From positions 1 through 64,000 of the forward strand of contig NZ_FXTN01000005.1 of NCBI RefSeq assembly GCF_900182595.1: a stretch of 64,000 nt of DNA, read 5' to 3'. The translations under genes and the position numbers were made by a program. This document shows positions 15,548 to 25,283 of this stretch, one piece after another (positions within the stretch are counted from its first letter, which is position 1; each line of letters begins with the position of its first letter). Under the pieces are notes generated by a model. That model was not told the origin of the DNA, did not search any database, and saw nothing but the letters and a program-made list of their open reading frames with translations. The DNA is from Pedobacter westerhofensis (GTDB taxonomy: Bacteria; Bacteroidota; Bacteroidia; Sphingobacteriales; Sphingobacteriaceae).

Positions 15548-18227
15548 ATTTATCTCCGAATTTTTGCAGGCGATAAGTAAAGGTCAGCAGAAAATACCTG
15601 GTAATCTGATTATACTGGCTATCCGTGATCGAATTATCAGAAATACTCCTTACCAGGTTATTGCCCTGGTTCAATAGATCGTAAGCCTGCAGCATTACTG
15701 TAGCCTGTCTGTTTTTCAGCAATGTTTTCTCCACGCTAAAGTTAATCAGAAGAGGGTTTGCAACGCTCAGATCGTAACCTGAATTAATCCTTTTTAACAC
15801 ATCCGCGATCAGCACCCAGCTCTTGCCAACATTGGTACGCTCATTTACATTAAATTGCCAGGTTTCCACATTTCTTAACCTGAACTGGGCAATTGAATAG
15901 CGGTTGCTGCTGTAATTGTACATCGCAGAACCCGCCAGCGTAACCCGTCGCTGGTTCATTCTGAGTTTTAAGGTTTGCGAGAAATTGATATTTCTGTTGG
16001 TATTCAGAAAATCGTTCGCAAAAGACACCATATTAATATAGTCCCATGTTCCTCTCAGTTCTGCATTGAACTTATTTTTGGCGAAGGGCACCGAATAGGA
16101 ATACATACTGCCAAACTGATAGGCGCCGTTGGCATTTTCGAAATGTGTTTCCTGCTTCAGGCTGTTCAGCGTGTCTTTTACCAGCACTACATTACTCGCC
16201 ACCTGATCCTGCACCAACGAACCATTCAGGCCCAGTAGCAAGGTAGCACCGGTGTTTTCCGCGGTGTGCTGAAAACTGAGTGTCCCGGCATGTGTAAAGC
16301 TGGATTTGAGGTTAGGATTACCGATAATTACATTTTGCAGGTTAGTGATATTTGGCACCGGCTGCAGCTGATAAAAATCAGGAGCAGCACTGGTACCACT
16401 ATATACAAAAGCAAAGTTATCCCAGTCGGAAACAGCATAGCTGAGGTTGATAATTGGCGAAAGGTTAAGCTCAACGTGATTGATCTTTGTTTCATTTCCT
16501 TTGTATTCTCCTGTCAGCTGACTGGGCTGGGCGGTAACCCCGAGATTATAGTTAAGGTTTTTAGACTGGTACCTGTAGCTTACGGCAAAGCGGTGAAGCA
16601 AAAAGGATGAGGAATACAAAGAACTTAATGAATCTACCACACTATTGCTGCCGGTACTATTATTCACCCGTGTATATAAACTGTTGCGGTTTTTATTGAA
16701 AGAAAAGAAATAGGCGAAATCGATATTCTTTTTTACCGCAGAATCTGCACTGGCCCGAAGGGGCTCGCTGTACCTGAAATCTGCAGTGAGGCTGTTCGAC
16801 CTGTTTTCGGTTTCTACCAGCCGGTTGACCACAGAATCTTTCAGCGGAGTATTGTTATTCCGGTTGTAATAAAAGATCTTGTTGCCAAGCTCCTCCTCTA
16901 TCTGGTTGATACCGGTGCTGAGGGTCACACCCCCAGACATGCTCCTGCCTGGCTTTTCCATACTTCTTGCCCACACAAAATTCCCATTCAGATTGGGCGT
17001 TTCCATATTGGAAAGCGTATTGTTCACTAAATCCTGCCTGATCAGTCCCGTTTGTTTGGAATCAGTCTCTGAACTCCTGTTCCTTTTTACCATTGATCCG
17101 CCAAGCGAAGCCTGGAAATAGCTTTTCTCGGCTACCGACTGGATATTGAAGTTGATGGTATTGTTATTATCGGTAGACCTGCTCTTGGATATGGAATTGT
17201 TTCTGATCGATCCGCCCGGAGTAACGGTCTCAATCGAATTGAGCTGATTGGACAGGTTCTTTATATAAGCATAGTTATACACAGCACTGGCTGTTATCCC
17301 ATTGGATAATTTATCCCTGTAATTGAGCCCCGCGCCAGCGTTCGTATTGATACCGGCATCATTGCTGGTATTACTGGAATTGCTGCTGATCCCGATCTGC
17401 TTACTTCCCTGCCATAAATTGCCATTTGCCTGCAGGCCATACCGATCATCGGTTCCCCCGCTTGCAGAAGCATTGCCAAAAGTACCATTGTTCTGCCCGG
17501 CTTTGGTCACCAGGTTCAGCATCTTCTGTGAATCGCCCGTCTTCATGCCGGTAAAATTAGCCTCATCACCATAATCATTGATGATCTGTAGTTTGTCGAT
17601 GATATTTGCCGGCAGCTGCCTGATAAAGTCTTTTACATTGTTGGTGAAAAAATCCTCCCCGTTTACGCGCAGCTTTACCAGTGGTTTTCCCATGGTAAAG
17701 GCGTTACCATTTGCATCTACCTCTACCCCGGGCAATTGCCGCAGCAGGTCTTCCACCCTGTCATTTTCAGATATCTGGTAAAATGAGGCATTGTATTCTA
17801 TCGTATCTCTTTTTATTTTAATCGGCTTATCGCGCCCCTTGATAATCACCTCATCAAGAAGGTTAGACTCAAGATGAAGCGTGATGGGATATAGGATGAG
17901 GTTCAGTTGGTCTTCCTGATAAACATAACTCATGTTATAGGGTTTGTAGCCTACCCTCATGATCAGCAGAGAGATGTTTTCAGCCTGTATGCCTCCAAAG
18001 GCAAATCTGCCACGATTGTCTGTAACTGTATTGAGCGTGTCTTTATCGGCAATCATAAAAACATCAGCACCCGGAACGGCATCTCTGAGGGAATCGATCA
18101 CTGTGCCGCTTACCCTGCGTTGTACCTGACCATCGGCAGCAAGCGTACATAAGAGACACAGGGCATTAAATAAAATGATGCATTTTAAATGAGCCAAATT
18201 TCCATGAAATCTTAAAAAATCAACCAT
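15546..18227 (-). CDS. Outer membrane beta-barrel protein with CarboxypepD_reg and plug-like domains
   Basis: The 893-residue protein begins with a hydrophobic export segment (about 14-33). A carboxypeptidase regulatory-like sandwich follows (VSGTVIDSLRDAVPGADVFM to VGYKPYN). A TonB-plug-like region comes next, with IEYNASFYQISENDRVEDLLRQLPGVEVDANG in pieces and LVKLRVNGEDFF. A long beta-strand-rich barrel ends in FLLTFTYRLQKFGDK. It matches the outer membrane beta-barrel family related to TonB receptors, but no SusD partner is adjacent and no substrate can be named. It stands alone, convergent with ettA. Confidence 0.82.
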   Translation of the reverse strand: MVDFLRFHGNLAHLKCIILFNALCLLCTLAADGQVQRRVSGTVIDSLRDAVPGADVFMIADKDTLNTVTDNRGRFAFGGIQAENISLLIMRVGYKPYNMSYVYQEDQLNLILYPITLHLESNLLDEVIIKGRDKPIKIKRDTIEYNASFYQISENDRVEDLLRQLPGVEVDANGNAFTMGKPLVKLRVNGEDFFTNNVKDFIRQLPANIIDKLQIINDYGDEANFTGMKTGDSQKMLNLVTKAGQNNGTFGNASASGGTDDRYGLQANGNLWQGSKQIGISSNSSNTSNDAGINTNAGAGLNYRDKLSNGITASAVYNYAYIKNLSNQLNSIETVTPGGSIRNNSISKSRSTDNNNTINFNIQSVAEKSYFQASLGGSMVKRNRSSETDSKQTGLIRQDLVNNTLSNMETPNLNGNFVWARSMEKPGRSMSGGVTLSTGINQIEEELGNKIFYYNRNNNTPLKDSVVNRLVETENRSNSLTADFRYSEPLRASADSAVKKNIDFAYFFSFNKNRNSLYTRVNNSTGSNSVVDSLSSLYSSSFLLHRFAVSYRYQSKNLNYNLGVTAQPSQLTGEYKGNETKINHVELNLSPIINLSYAVSDWDNFAFVYSGTSAAPDFYQLQPVPNITNLQNVIIGNPNLKSSFTHAGTLSFQHTAENTGATLLLGLNGSLVQDQVASNVVLVKDTLNSLKQETHFENANGAYQFGSMYSYSVPFAKNKFNAELRGTWDYINMVSFANDFLNTNRNINFSQTLKLRMNQRRVTLAGSAMYNYSSNRYSIAQFRLRNVETWQFNVNERTNVGKSWVLIADVLKRINSGYDLSVANPLLINFSVEKTLLKNRQATVMLQAYDLLNQGNNLVRSISDNSITDSQYNQITRYFLLTFTYRLQKFGDK

Positions 18228-18335
18228 TTGCCATGCAATACTATTATTCCCGGTGTTAGGAAAATATTCCCTTTAAAAAGAGATGCTATTCAATCCTCCG
18301 TTCACAAGTATAACGGTTTGATCTATCAAATTAAC

Positions 18336-18355
18336 CGAATATTCTTAAATATTCG
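18336..18355. promoter_or_regulatory. 8-bp inverted repeat in the gap before the outer membrane gene
   Basis: CGAATATT and AATATTCG flank CTTA, with further TTAA symmetry outside. It lies between DUF1456 (ends 18380) and the outer membrane gene (starts 18227). It could be an operator or a weak terminator; it has no T tract. Confidence 0.3.
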
Positions 18356-18379
18356 ATTAATTTTTAGAAATATGGCAGT

Positions 18380-18628
18380 TTAATCAGCGTTTGGTGTGGC
18401 AGTTTTCTCCGGCCTTGGTCCCCTTTTATAGATGACCAATCCATTTAAGAAATTTCTGAGGATCTGATCGCCGCAAGGTTTAAAATTTGGATGGTCATCA
18501 CTCCTGAAAAAAGACCCCAGTTCGCTTTTAGTAATTTTAAAATTTACCAGTTCAAGAATCCTGATAATATCCTCATTAGTCAGTTCCAGCGCTACGCGAA
18601 GTTTTTTAAAAATATCGTTATTGCTCAT
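18380..18628 (-). CDS. Single-domain DUF1456 (YehS-like) protein
   Basis: The 82-residue product matches one DUF1456 unit: NNDIFKKLRVAL, EDIIRILEL, SELGSFFRSDDHPNFKPCGD and LRNFLNGL. The E. coli YehS protein has two such units, and this one resembles the second. The start lies 2 bp after the helicase stop, so no first unit is missing upstream; the protein is naturally half-size or trimmed. Function is unknown. It is probably co-transcribed with the helicase. Confidence 0.8.
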   Translation of the reverse strand: MSNNDIFKKLRVALELTNEDIIRILELVNFKITKSELGSFFRSDDHPNFKPCGDQILRNFLNGLVIYKRGPRPEKTATPNAD

Positions 18629-18630
18629 AG

Positions 18631-19938
18631 TTACATTGCTACTTCTATCTTCACTTTTTTGTTTTTTATTTTCTCATCCCGCAGGGCAGCCAATATCTTA
18701 TTCACCATGTTCCTTTTAACGGCCACATACGAACTCTGGTCCTTTACTTCTATCAGCCCTACATCCTCCTTCTGCAGTCCGCCCTTTTTTAGCAGCAGGC
18801 CAACAATATCTATCTTATTTACCTTATCCTTTTTACCTGCGGCAATATAAAGCGTTTGCCACTGGCTGTCCTTAGGCAGTTCATAATTGCCTTTCAGTTT
18901 TTCTATTTCAATGTCGCCTTTAAGAAAAGGATACTTCTCTTCTTCGGTCATGATCAGGAAAGCCGTCCCTTTCGCATTCATGCGTGCTGTACGGCCGTTT
19001 CTATGTAAAAAGGCATCTTCGGTATAGGGAAGCTGGTAATGAATAATGTTTCCTACTTCAGGTATATCCAGTCCGCGTGCCGCCAGGTCGGTAGTGATCA
19101 GGATTTTGATACTGCCGTTTCTGAATTTCAGCAGGGCACGTTCTCTTTCATCCTGCTCCATCCCCCCGTGAAAAATATCATGGGCAAGATCTTTATCAAT
19201 CAGCAGGTCGCTGATGCGGTCTACCGTTTCCCTGTGGTTACAAAAAATCAGGGAGGTTTGTGCGCCGATCTTACAGATCAGATCAAATAAGGTATCCAGT
19301 TTATCTTCGGCAGTGGTGATGATCTTCTTTAGTTTAAGATCTGGTGCAACTTTCAGGTCTTTCAGAAAGTTAACCTCAACCGGCTGCTTCAATCCGGTAA
19401 AATCCGGGATCTCCTCCATTGCAGTAGCAGAGGTAAGCATCCGCTGTTTGAGCGAACGCAGATTGCCAATAATATAGGCCATATCTTCCTGGAAACCGAA
19501 CTCCAGCGCTTTATCAAATTCATCCAGCACCAGCGTTGTGATGCTTGATTCATCAAAGTTTTCCTTTCTCAGATGATAGGCTATCCTGCCCGGTGTACCA
19601 ATCAGTACCGCAGCAGGCTGTTCAAAGTTGTTCCGCTCAATTTTCACAGGGTGCCCGCCATAACAGCAGTTTACTTTAAAACCTGTTCCCATTTGTTTGA
19701 ACACCTGCTCTATCTGCAGGGCCAGCTCTCTGGAAGGTACCAGCACCAATGCCTGAACCCCTTTTACATCAGCACTCAGATTTTTTAAAACAGGCAGTAA
19801 AAACCCTATCGTTTTACCGGAACCTGTGGGGGCCAGCAAAACAACATCTTTCCCTTTATTTGCAGCCGCAATCGCTGCCTGCTGCATATCATTTAAAGTA
19901 GTGATTTTTAAATTGCCCAGTACCTTTTCTACCATCAT
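18631..19938 (-). CDS. DEAD-box-type RNA helicase with DbpA-like C-terminal domain
   Basis: Helicase motifs appear in order: Walker A APTGSGKT (36-43), PSRELA, TPGR, motif II DEFD (139-142), SAT, and motif VI HRNGRTAR. The last 75 residues match the DbpA RNA-binding domain, with KIDIVGLLLKKGGLQKEDVGLI and SSYVAVKR. That domain targets DbpA to 23S rRNA during 50S assembly, so a ribosome role is likely. Motif II is DEFD instead of DEAD, and the upstream Q-motif Phe is not obvious. A TATCTTTG box ends four bases before the ATG. Length is 435. Confidence 0.87.
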   Translation of the reverse strand: MMVEKVLGNLKITTLNDMQQAAIAAANKGKDVVLLAPTGSGKTIGFLLPVLKNLSADVKGVQALVLVPSRELALQIEQVFKQMGTGFKVNCCYGGHPVKIERNNFEQPAAVLIGTPGRIAYHLRKENFDESSITTLVLDEFDKALEFGFQEDMAYIIGNLRSLKQRMLTSATAMEEIPDFTGLKQPVEVNFLKDLKVAPDLKLKKIITTAEDKLDTLFDLICKIGAQTSLIFCNHRETVDRISDLLIDKDLAHDIFHGGMEQDERERALLKFRNGSIKILITTDLAARGLDIPEVGNIIHYQLPYTEDAFLHRNGRTARMNAKGTAFLIMTEEEKYPFLKGDIEIEKLKGNYELPKDSQWQTLYIAAGKKDKVNKIDIVGLLLKKGGLQKEDVGLIEVKDQSSYVAVKRNMVNKILAALRDEKIKNKKVKIEVAM

Positions 19939-19942
19939 GTAG

Positions 19943-19950
19943 CAAAGATA
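19943..19950 (-). promoter_or_regulatory. -7 box of the helicase gene (TATCTTTG)
   Basis: TATCTTTG on the minus strand ends four bases before the ATG at 19938, so transcription would begin at or next to the start codon. The next in-frame ATG is one codon later. Confidence 0.45.
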
Positions 19951-19987
19951 CGGGAATTAACGTAAGAATGGCCGCAAAAGCAAGCGC

Positions 19988-20206
19988 CTAGTAGCTGAGC
20001 AGTTTCTTTCTGAGTTTACCCATTCGCATTTGCGCCTTTTTTTCGAGCTTCATCAGCATGGTACCTCTTTTGTACATCCAGGATGTTACTTTGCTATTTG
20101 CCTTCTGTAGAGGGGCACAGATTTTATCATCCAGAATTTCCAGATATTTGGCATTAGACCTGCTTTGTTGAAGTAAATAGAATTCGTTGATCAGCTCTGT
20201 ATTCAT
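19988..20206 (-). CDS. Small basic hypothetical protein
   Basis: This 72-residue frame begins with ATG at 20206 and is preceded by no clear ribosome site. The peptide is helical in character and strongly basic at its C terminus (KLEKKAQMRMGKLRKKLLSY). It has no signal peptide and no motif I recognise. It lies alone, upstream of the helicase on the same strand. It may be a real small gene because nothing else occupies the interval, but support is limited. Confidence 0.45.
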   Translation of the reverse strand: MNTELINEFYLLQQSRSNAKYLEILDDKICAPLQKANSKVTSWMYKRGTMLMKLEKKAQMRMGKLRKKLLSY

Positions 20207-20501
20207 CTTGTCCAGGATTAAATGAGTATTCTGTTGATTAAATAGTTAACGCCTAATATAGGTTTAAGAGTACCTTGCCGGTTATCTAAATATAAAAATA
20301 ATTCTGAAGACCGTCAATAGTAATCACAGATAGCAACAGCAAAGCGCTTTTTTTGTTTGGTCCGCATCTCCCTGCCTGGAGAAGTGCTTTAATCAGTCTA
20401 TTGCGGCATGGCGATTGCAAGATATTCATTTTAGCTCTTCAATCATTAACAGGCACAATAATCGTATAATAATTGTGCTAACATGTATTAAAAAACAGAT
20501 A

Positions 20502-22283
20502 ATGGACAGACATACCTACCAGACCGGTATCATCGGAAACTGTGCGTTTCTTGCACATATTAATAAAAACACAAATGTAGATTGGTTATGCTGGCCGAGA
20601 TTTGACAGCTCATTTGTTTTCGGCGGACTGCTCGACCAGGAGAAAGGTGGAGAATATTCAATTCGCCCCGAAGGGGAATACACCTCAGACCAGTACTACC
20701 TTGAAAATACCAACATCCTGTGTACTGAAATTTCCAACGGGGAAGGACGGTACAAGATCACAGATTTTGCACCACGCTTTTTTCAGTACGAACGTTACTA
20801 TAAACCCTTGATGTTTATCCGCAAGATTGAACCGCTTGAAGGCAATCCCAGGATTAAAGTAAGCTGCAGGCCTACGTTTGATTATGGCGAAGGTTTTCAG
20901 GAAGGATCGCGCGGGAGCAACCATCTCCTCTTTACCGGCAGCGAACACCATATGCAGCTGAGCACAAATATCTCTTTGTCTTATATTGAAGATGAGAAGT
21001 ATTTTGCCCTTAACGACACCAAATACCTGATACTTACTTACGGGTACAATCTGGAGGCACCCATCGAAAGTACAGCAGAGCGATTCCTGCTCGAAACCAA
21101 AAAATATTGGAGAACCTGGATAAAACATTCAACCATAGCCGGATTCCAGCAATCGCTCGTTATCCGTTCGGCACTGGTATTAAAGATCCACCAGTATGAA
21201 GATACAGGGGCAATTATTGCTGCCAGCACAACCAGCTTACCAGAATCTCCGGGAAGTACCCGTAACTGGGATTACCGGTACTGCTGGATGAGGGATACCT
21301 ATTATGTGATTACGGCCCTCAACCATATCGGCCACTTCGAGGAAATGGAAAAGTATTTCAATTACATTACTGATATTTCTTTCCGTGATGACAAACGGTA
21401 CCAGCCTCTTTTTGGCATTGCAGGTGAAAGGGTGCTCACTGAACGCGTCCTCACCAATCTGAAAGGGTATCAGGGTAACCAACCGGTTAGAATAGGAAAC
21501 CAGGCCTTTGAGCATATCCAAAACGATATCTACGGGCAGGTGCTGATTTCTATGCTGCCTCTATACTCCGATAACCGGTTTATCTATAGTGAACGCAAAG
21601 ATTCTACCATTTGGCTTGATTACCTGCTTAGTAAAATAGAAAGTACGATTGATGAAAAAGATGCCGGAATATGGGAATTCCGCAATCTTGCCAATATGCA
21701 CTGCTATACCAACCTTTTCCAGTGGGCCGGTGCAAATGCGGCACTGAAGATGGCTAAAAGAATCGGAAACCTGGAATTTCAGGACCGTGCAACCCAGCTG
21801 ATCGACCGCGCTGCCGCACATATCGAGGCCTGTTATGATCCGGAGAGGAAAGTATACAACCATGCGATAGGCAGCGATCACCTTGATGCCAGCACCCTGC
21901 AGCTGATCCTGATGAATTACCTGGATCCTGAATCTCAGCGTGCCAAGGACCATCTGATTGCGCTGGAAGGAGAACTGAAAGCGGAAAACGGGCTTTTCTA
22001 CAGATACCGCCATACAGACGATTTCGGAAAACCAAAAACAACTTTCCTGATCTGCGCCTTCTGGTACGTAGAAGCACTGGCTATAGTAGGCCGTATAGAT
22101 GATGCTGTTAAAGCTTTTGATTCACTGATCAGCTATGGTAACCACCTGGACCTCTTTGCGGAGGATATAGATGAAAAAGATGGCAGTCAGTGGGGGAATT
22201 TCCCGCAGGCCTACAGTCATGTGGGGCTGATGAATGCCGCGCACAGAATTGCCATTAAATTAGACAGGCCCGTTTTCCTTTAG
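20502..22283 (+). CDS. Glycoside hydrolase family 15 protein (glucoamylase/trehalase type)
   Basis: GH15 enzymes release glucose from alpha-glucans or trehalose by inversion. The 593-residue protein opens with MDRHTYQTGIIGNCAFLA and VDWLCWPRFDSS, the beta-rich N-terminal domain. It continues with the (alpha/alpha)6 barrel signature NWDYRYCWMRDTYYVITAL near 250 and a C-terminal SQWGNFPQAYSHVGLMNAA. I chose ATG 20502 because the upstream extension begins with TTG and lacks family similarity. It converges with otsAB, and this pairing suggests a trehalose-related role. Exact substrate is undecided. Confidence 0.87.
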   Translation: MDRHTYQTGIIGNCAFLAHINKNTNVDWLCWPRFDSSFVFGGLLDQEKGGEYSIRPEGEYTSDQYYLENTNILCTEISNGEGRYKITDFAPRFFQYERYYKPLMFIRKIEPLEGNPRIKVSCRPTFDYGEGFQEGSRGSNHLLFTGSEHHMQLSTNISLSYIEDEKYFALNDTKYLILTYGYNLEAPIESTAERFLLETKKYWRTWIKHSTIAGFQQSLVIRSALVLKIHQYEDTGAIIAASTTSLPESPGSTRNWDYRYCWMRDTYYVITALNHIGHFEEMEKYFNYITDISFRDDKRYQPLFGIAGERVLTERVLTNLKGYQGNQPVRIGNQAFEHIQNDIYGQVLISMLPLYSDNRFIYSERKDSTIWLDYLLSKIESTIDEKDAGIWEFRNLANMHCYTNLFQWAGANAALKMAKRIGNLEFQDRATQLIDRAAAHIEACYDPERKVYNHAIGSDHLDASTLQLILMNYLDPESQRAKDHLIALEGELKAENGLFYRYRHTDDFGKPKTTFLICAFWYVEALAIVGRIDDAVKAFDSLISYGNHLDLFAEDIDEKDGSQWGNFPQAYSHVGLMNAAHRIAIKLDRPVFL

Positions 22284-22310
22284 GAGAACGGACCTGCATA
22301 TAAATATTTC

Positions 22311-22346
22311 AAATAAAGATAGCCGCAATAGCTGCTATCTTTATTT
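22311..22346. terminator. Bidirectional terminator between GH15 and otsAB
   Basis: AAATAAAGATAGC (22311-22323) pairs perfectly with GCTATCTTTATTT (22334-22346). The AT-rich outer stem can serve as the tract on either strand, and it overlaps the otsAB stop codon. Confidence 0.65.
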
Positions 22347-24533
22347 CAGTTGTGCATTGCTTGCAGATAGTATTTTAAGCAATTCTCTCACTTCCATAAA
22401 GTTGCGCAGATAATTTCTGGCTGCAGAAATGTTGCTTCCTACTTTTATGGTATATGCCGTTGGCGGTAAAGCCTTAAAGATGTCTTCATCGGTATGATCA
22501 TCGCCAAAGGCAATAATGAAATCAGGATTATTTCCATAAAGCCAGTTTAATGCGGCCTTACCTTTGTTGACTTCAATATTTTTAAACTCAATTACCTTGT
22601 TGCCCGGCATCATCTGCAGGCCTTTGTCGGCAACGGTTACTTTCAGGTGATTGATGATCTCATTTGCCCGCAGCTCACCAAGGCCTTCTTCAACTTTGCG
22701 GTAATGCCAAACCAGGGAATAACTTTTATCTTCAATAAATGATCCCGGCGTTCTGTCTGTATACGTATCCAGCACGGTCTTTACATCCTGTTTCCATTGG
22801 TCTGTTAACAGCGGCAGGGATTTCCATTCGCCCTGGTCACGTTTCTGCCATGCACCATGTTCAGCGATCAGATCCAGTTTCATATGCCCAAACCATTGTT
22901 CAAGGGTTTGGTTTCTTCTTCCACTGATAATGATCACGCGGTTTGCGGGATCAGCAACCAGGGTTTCCAGTATCTGATACAATTCTGCATCAGGGGCTGT
23001 TTTTTCAAGATCTCCGTTAAATCCAACGAGGGTTCCGTCATAATCAAGAAAGATATACCTTTCAGCTGCCGCCACATAATCCTTTGCCATTTGTTCTCTT
23101 ACCACTCTCACTGCAAATTTTGTCAGTAACGACTCCTGCAGCTGTTTCACTTCTTCCAGCTTATCCATAAAGTTTTTTACCCAAAGGTGTATATCAAATT
23201 TCTTAACGATGCCTCTCATTACAGACATACGTGCTGCCTGTTCTTCGGGAGACATATTAAAGGCCTGTACAATTGTTCTCATCACCTCCCCTATATTGTT
23301 GGGATTAACAATGAGGGCATCATTCAGCTCCTTCGAAGCGCCAGCCATCTCACTTAAGATCAGCACACCAGTGTTATCTGTTCTGCTGGCTACATATTCT
23401 TTGCTGACGAGGTTCATTCCATCACGCATGGGCGTAACGAGGCAGATATCTGCCGTGGCATAAAGGGCCGACAGGAATTCTATCGGGAAAGACCGGTAAA
23501 AATAGTGCACGGGAAGCCAATTAAGGGTTCTGTATGTCGCATTGATATTGCCTACAAGCTGATCGATCTGGTCACGCAGCTCTTTGTATTGCGGAACGGT
23601 ATCCCTCGATGGAACAACGATCATATAGAGAGAGAGGTGATCGATATATTCCGGGTGCATCTGTAACAGTAACTCATAAGCCTGCAATCGTTGAAGGATA
23701 CCCTTACTATAATCCAGCCTGTCGATCGTGAGCACAATTTTACGCTCCTGCATGGTCTCTTTGAGGGAGGCAATCTGCTCCACAACGGCAGGTTCGGTTA
23801 CCAGGCTGCGAAATTTCAATTCGTCGATTCCCATAGGGAAAGATTCTACAACGATCTGCCGTTCTTTAAAGGTAACTACGTTATCTGAGATCTTCGCGCT
23901 TGTTAAACGTGAAGCTGCACTCAGAAAGTGCCTTACATCATCAAATGTATGGAACCCGAGCAGGTCAGCCCCAAACATCCCTTCAACCAGTTCGTCTCTC
24001 CAGGGGATCAGACGAAAAATTTCATAGGAAGGAAAAGGTATGTGCTGAAAGAAGCCGATGGTAACATGAGACTGTACTTCGCGGATCAGGCCCGGCAACA
24101 ACAATAGCTGGTAATCATGAACCCATACGGTATCACCTTCATTCAAATGTACGTTTACCGTATCTTTAAATTTCTGGTTAACAGTCTGATAAAAATCCCA
24201 ATAAGTTTGTTCATAATTTGCATACGTGACCATGTAGTGAAACACAGGCCATAAAACCTCGTTGGAGAAACCTTCATAATAGAGGTTGATTTCATCAGGG
24301 GTTAAAAATACAGGGATCAGATTGAGTTCTGCGAGTTTATCGGTTACTTCCTGCTGCCTTTCTTCCGGGACATCTATTCCTGGCCAGCCAATCCAGATAT
24401 TATCTCCTTTTTTATATACAGAACCTAAGCCTGTTGCCAGTCCGCCTTCACTGGGACTAAGAAGATATTCGCCATTGCTTTCTACTATTTTGACGGGTAA
24501 GCGGTTTGAAACTATTATTGTTTTGTTTACCAT
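22341..24533 (-). CDS. otsAB: Bifunctional trehalose-6-phosphate synthase/phosphatase
   Basis: The N-terminal part (1 to about 470) is a GT20 trehalose-6-phosphate synthase, with [32 protein letters not shown] and [12 protein letters not shown]. The C-terminal part is a HAD-family phosphatase, with [23 protein letters not shown] and [10 protein letters not shown]. Together they make trehalose from UDP-glucose and glucose-6-phosphate. I chose ATG 24533 ([14 protein letters not shown]); the upstream extension starts with TTG. The product is 730 residues. It converges with the GH15 gene, so synthesis and possible hydrolysis are side by side. Confidence 0.93.
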   Translation of the reverse strand: MVNKTIIVSNRLPVKIVESNGEYLLSPSEGGLATGLGSVYKKGDNIWIGWPGIDVPEERQQEVTDKLAELNLIPVFLTPDEINLYYEGFSNEVLWPVFHYMVTYANYEQTYWDFYQTVNQKFKDTVNVHLNEGDTVWVHDYQLLLLPGLIREVQSHVTIGFFQHIPFPSYEIFRLIPWRDELVEGMFGADLLGFHTFDDVRHFLSAASRLTSAKISDNVVTFKERQIVVESFPMGIDELKFRSLVTEPAVVEQIASLKETMQERKIVLTIDRLDYSKGILQRLQAYELLLQMHPEYIDHLSLYMIVVPSRDTVPQYKELRDQIDQLVGNINATYRTLNWLPVHYFYRSFPIEFLSALYATADICLVTPMRDGMNLVSKEYVASRTDNTGVLILSEMAGASKELNDALIVNPNNIGEVMRTIVQAFNMSPEEQAARMSVMRGIVKKFDIHLWVKNFMDKLEEVKQLQESLLTKFAVRVVREQMAKDYVAAAERYIFLDYDGTLVGFNGDLEKTAPDAELYQILETLVADPANRVIIISGRRNQTLEQWFGHMKLDLIAEHGAWQKRDQGEWKSLPLLTDQWKQDVKTVLDTYTDRTPGSFIEDKSYSLVWHYRKVEEGLGELRANEIINHLKVTVADKGLQMMPGNKVIEFKNIEVNKGKAALNWLYGNNPDFIIAFGDDHTDEDIFKALPPTAYTIKVGSNISAARNYLRNFMEVRELLKILSASNAQLK

Positions 24534-24749
24534 ATTACAACTTATAAAACTGATCAGGGAACCGATTGTTTGATTTTTCTCGGTTTTACCGGCGGAAAGG
24601 AGATTTAAAAGACATTTATCCAAATGTCACAATTGTTGATAAGGCACTGATTGTTAGCAAATAAACCACAGGAATTTAATGTATATTTAACATAATCAAG
24701 TTATTTTTAGAAAACCTGTATACGGGTTGTTACCTAACACCAATAACGT

Positions 24750-25223
24750 ATGACCTGGAAGAAATTTAATGGTGAAGTGATCCACACACCAATTTTAGAA
24801 GAAGTAGAAAAAGCTATTATCAGGGAAACCGCAAATGGCTATCACCTCAAAGTTTGCATTGGTACGGATTCACAGGTGAAGGGCCCCTTCACAGATTTCG
24901 CTACCGTAATTGTTTTGCTGAGGGAACAGCACGGAGGATTTATGTTCATCCACCAGGAAAAGAGCCAGCAGAAAATGACGATCAAGGAAAGAATGCTGAT
25001 CGAAGTACAAAAATCAATCGAAACAGCGTATGCTGTTTGTGATTTGCTGGACCTGTATGATGTAGACCTCGAAGTGCATGCTGATATCAATACGAATCCG
25101 ATGTTTAAATCAAACAAAGCACTGAACGAGGCCATGGGTTACATCCTGAGCATGGGCTTTATTTTTAAAGCAAAACCGGAAGCTTTTGCGAGCAGCACCT
25201 GTGCTGATAAAATGGTGCACTAA
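24750..25223 (+). CDS. YkuK-like DUF458 ribonuclease H-like protein
   Basis: The 157-residue product matches the DUF458/YkuK family, which is predicted to have an RNase H-like fold. The acidic residues expected of such a fold are visible in KVCIGTDSQVKG (Asp near 38), LLDLYDVDLEVHADIN and the closing CADKMVH. The reaction is unknown; B. subtilis YkuK has been linked to stress conditions without a defined substrate. It has no membrane segment. It converges with amtB and shows no operon partner. Confidence 0.8.
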   Translation: MTWKKFNGEVIHTPILEEVEKAIIRETANGYHLKVCIGTDSQVKGPFTDFATVIVLLREQHGGFMFIHQEKSQQKMTIKERMLIEVQKSIETAYAVCDLLDLYDVDLEVHADINTNPMFKSNKALNEAMGYILSMGFIFKAKPEAFASSTCADKMVH

Positions 25224-25230
25224 AGGCAAT

Positions 25231-25263
25231 AAAAAAAGGTATGCGAAATGATCGCATACCTTT
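25231..25263 (-). terminator. Terminator of amtB
   Basis: AAAGGTATGCGA (25235-25246) pairs perfectly with TCGCATACCTTT (25252-25263). The adjacent A run is the T tract for amtB transcripts; it may also stop the opposite gene. Confidence 0.8.
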
Positions 25264-25283
25264 CTGAATATATTTAGAATTGA

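Noticed and set aside
20415..20501. N-terminal extension of the GH15 protein
   Set aside because: It begins with TTG and is unlike the family; ATG 20502 gives the standard opening.
24534..24623. N-terminal extension of otsAB
   Set aside because: It begins with TTG; ATG 24533 leads directly into the conserved SNRLPV motif.
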